From the NCBI RefSeq assembly GCF_028583425.1, contig NC_072790.1, forward strand, positions 10,584,552 to 10,648,551: DNA of 64,000 bases, in the 5' to 3' direction. The notes under the pieces were generated by a model. That model had not been told where the DNA came from. It saw nothing but the letters and a program-made list of their open reading frames with translations, and did no database searches. The position numbers and the translations under genes were made by a program. Numbering within the stretch: position 1 is the stretch's first letter; each line of letters opens with the position of its first letter. This stretch comes from Eublepharis macularius. Its lineage: Eukaryota; Chordata; Lepidosauria; Squamata; Eublepharidae. This document shows, one piece after another, positions 62,179-64,000 of this stretch.

Positions 62179-62340
62179 GGGCCGTTTCCAGACGGCTTAC
62201 CTGCCTCCGGAACGTTGCGCCATGTTGCAGGGAAAACGCGAAATTTCGCGTTTTCTCGCGCGAGAAAATACGGTATTTCGCGTTTTCCCCGCAACATGGC
62301 GTGACGTTCTGGAGGCAGGTAAGCCGTCTGGAAACGGCCC
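62179..62340. mobile_element. Palindromic MITE, family C, copy 3, CpG-rich
   Basis: GGGCCGTTTCCAGACGGCTT ... AAGCCGTCTGGAAACGGCCC; near-perfect arms of about 65 bp. The interior has repeated CGCGAAAT and its complement, and an unusual density of CpG for this AT-rich neighbourhood. Confidence 0.85.
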
Positions 62341-62892
62341 TGGTATTAATTTCTGCCCCGGCTACAATCAGCGTAGAGAATGGGCATCGTAAGAGCAGAG
62401 ACTGTGCTGTCAGATACAGCCCTAGAGGAGATGATATGGGCCAGTCTCTGGAAGGTCTCTCTACTAGGTGAATCCCCAGTTAAAGTAATGGGGAGGGGTT
62501 GCATTGGAGAATCTTGAGATTCAATTCTTTTGACTATTACTTGGCTTTTTGTAGGGAGTGCAGAAGGATCCAAGTCTCGTGCCTGACTTACAGACAAGAG
62601 ATCAAAATCCAGCCCCCAACCAAGCATGGTTTTAAACGTAACAGCTTCCTCTGATGGCGCATTACCGTGCAAATACCTGTTGAGGTGACAGCATGTCTGT
62701 TTGTAAAGAGGCCCATGTGATGTTTGTATGTGCATATATAAATAACATACCCTTATGAAAAATGTGTACCCGATACAGCTATATACAATTACTAGAACAG
62801 ACTAACTCCATTTGGCAAGAGCGTATTCAATTCTGCATCACGCCCCCACCCCCAAATGCTTTGTAGTCTTTGAAAAAGATGGGCTGGTCTTT
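62341..62892 (-). other. ISM1: ISM1 3' UTR (proximal part)
   Basis: Directly downstream of the ISM1 stop on the minus strand. The distal end cannot be fixed; no canonical AATAAA lies within the first 550 bases. A minus-strand open frame at 62735-62346 shows no known domain. Confidence 0.5.
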
Positions 62893-63640
<748 letters not shown>

Positions 63641-63754
63641 CTCCTTGGACGGAAAGAGAAGTTAACATTTACTAAAGAAGCATTTTATGATTGGCCCCAT
63701 GGAAGCCATTTTGTGACTGGCCTTGGAAGCCTTAGCAGCCATTTTGTGGTGGCT

Positions 63755-63830
63755 CCTGTGAGAAACAGGATGCTGGATTAGACAGACTGCTGGTTTGCTC
63801 CAGCAGGGCTTTTCTTATGTTCACCCGACC
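63755..63830 (+). repeat. Repeat 3' end, 'ggatgctggattaga...ttcttatgttc'
   Basis: GATGCTGGATTAGACAGACT, CTCCAGCAGGGCTTTTCTTA and TGTTC are the conserved 3' end of a common reptile interspersed repeat. The remainder of the intron to 64000 is unassigned. Confidence 0.6.
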
Positions 63831-64000
63831 CAACTGTTAGTGGTCAGCCTTGCCCTCACGACATTAAGAAGGCTTATGAATATGGCTATGCCATAAGCCC
63901 CTTCTCTGCATGTGTTTCAGACACAAAATACTGCCCAAGCAGGTAGAAATAGGGAAGCCAGATCCGTCTGGGAGACGGAACATTGCTAGCATGTGAGATG

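Noticed and set aside
62346..62735. 129-codon minus-strand frame next to ISM1 as an extra exon
   Set aside because: Downstream of the ISM1 stop codon and partly within the family C palindrome; best explained as 3' UTR.

Overview
This is vertebrate nuclear DNA, most likely from a squamate reptile and possibly a gecko. Three things point that way: one exon of a vertebrate gene (isthmin-1) at the right edge; a repeat landscape of CR1 and L2-like LINEs, tRNA-derived reptile-type SINEs, MIR, Penelope-like elements, hAT-type MITEs, chromodomain Ty3/gypsy and DIRS/Ngaro elements; and very sparse coding content. The species cannot be fixed from the sequence alone. Nothing prokaryotic (operons, CRISPR, ribosome-binding sites) is present.

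The only host gene recognised is the terminal coding exon of ISM1 (62893-63410, minus strand), which encodes the AMOP domain. Its 3' UTR runs leftward and its last intron fills the right edge. Everything to the left appears to be intergenic DNA downstream of ISM1, built up by repeated transposon insertion.

Layout. 0-2.1 kb: relics of a gypsy pol and of Ngaro-type elements (gag zinc finger on plus; tyrosine recombinase and SGNH hydrolase on minus). 2.1-18.6 kb: mostly unassigned intergenic DNA with SINEs, hAT-type repeats, fold-back MITEs and two inverted-dimer Penelope tails. 18.6-20.2 kb: a 1.5-kb solo LTR with TSD GTGTG. 20.4-27.3 kb: a full-length chromodomain gypsy element on minus, with LTRs that look identical, TSD CTCTG and a putative self-priming PBS, but a damaged pol. 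27.3-42.4 kb: hAT fold-back elements, L2-like and CR1 fragments, SINEs and MITEs. 42.4-47.3 kb: two Penelope-like elements, one nested inside a hAT MITE, plus hammerhead-type tails. 49.7-55.8 kb: a complete DIRS retrotransposon with three intact ORFs, inverted terminal repeats and an internal complementary region. 55.8-62.9 kb: intergenic DNA or ISM1 3' UTR with several palindromic MITEs.

The best candidates for something new are: (1) the DIRS element, where the Gag and RT frames are the same frame separated by a single UGA-CGG stop, a context resembling known readthrough signals; (2) hammerhead-ribozyme-like cores in Penelope tails, including two copies in which a base change in stem I keeps pairing; (3) Penelope tails inserted as head-to-head inverted dimers with 10-14 bp TSDs; (4) a self-complementarity between the gypsy LTR and its PBS that suggests tRNA-independent priming. 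All calls are by eye; no database search was run.
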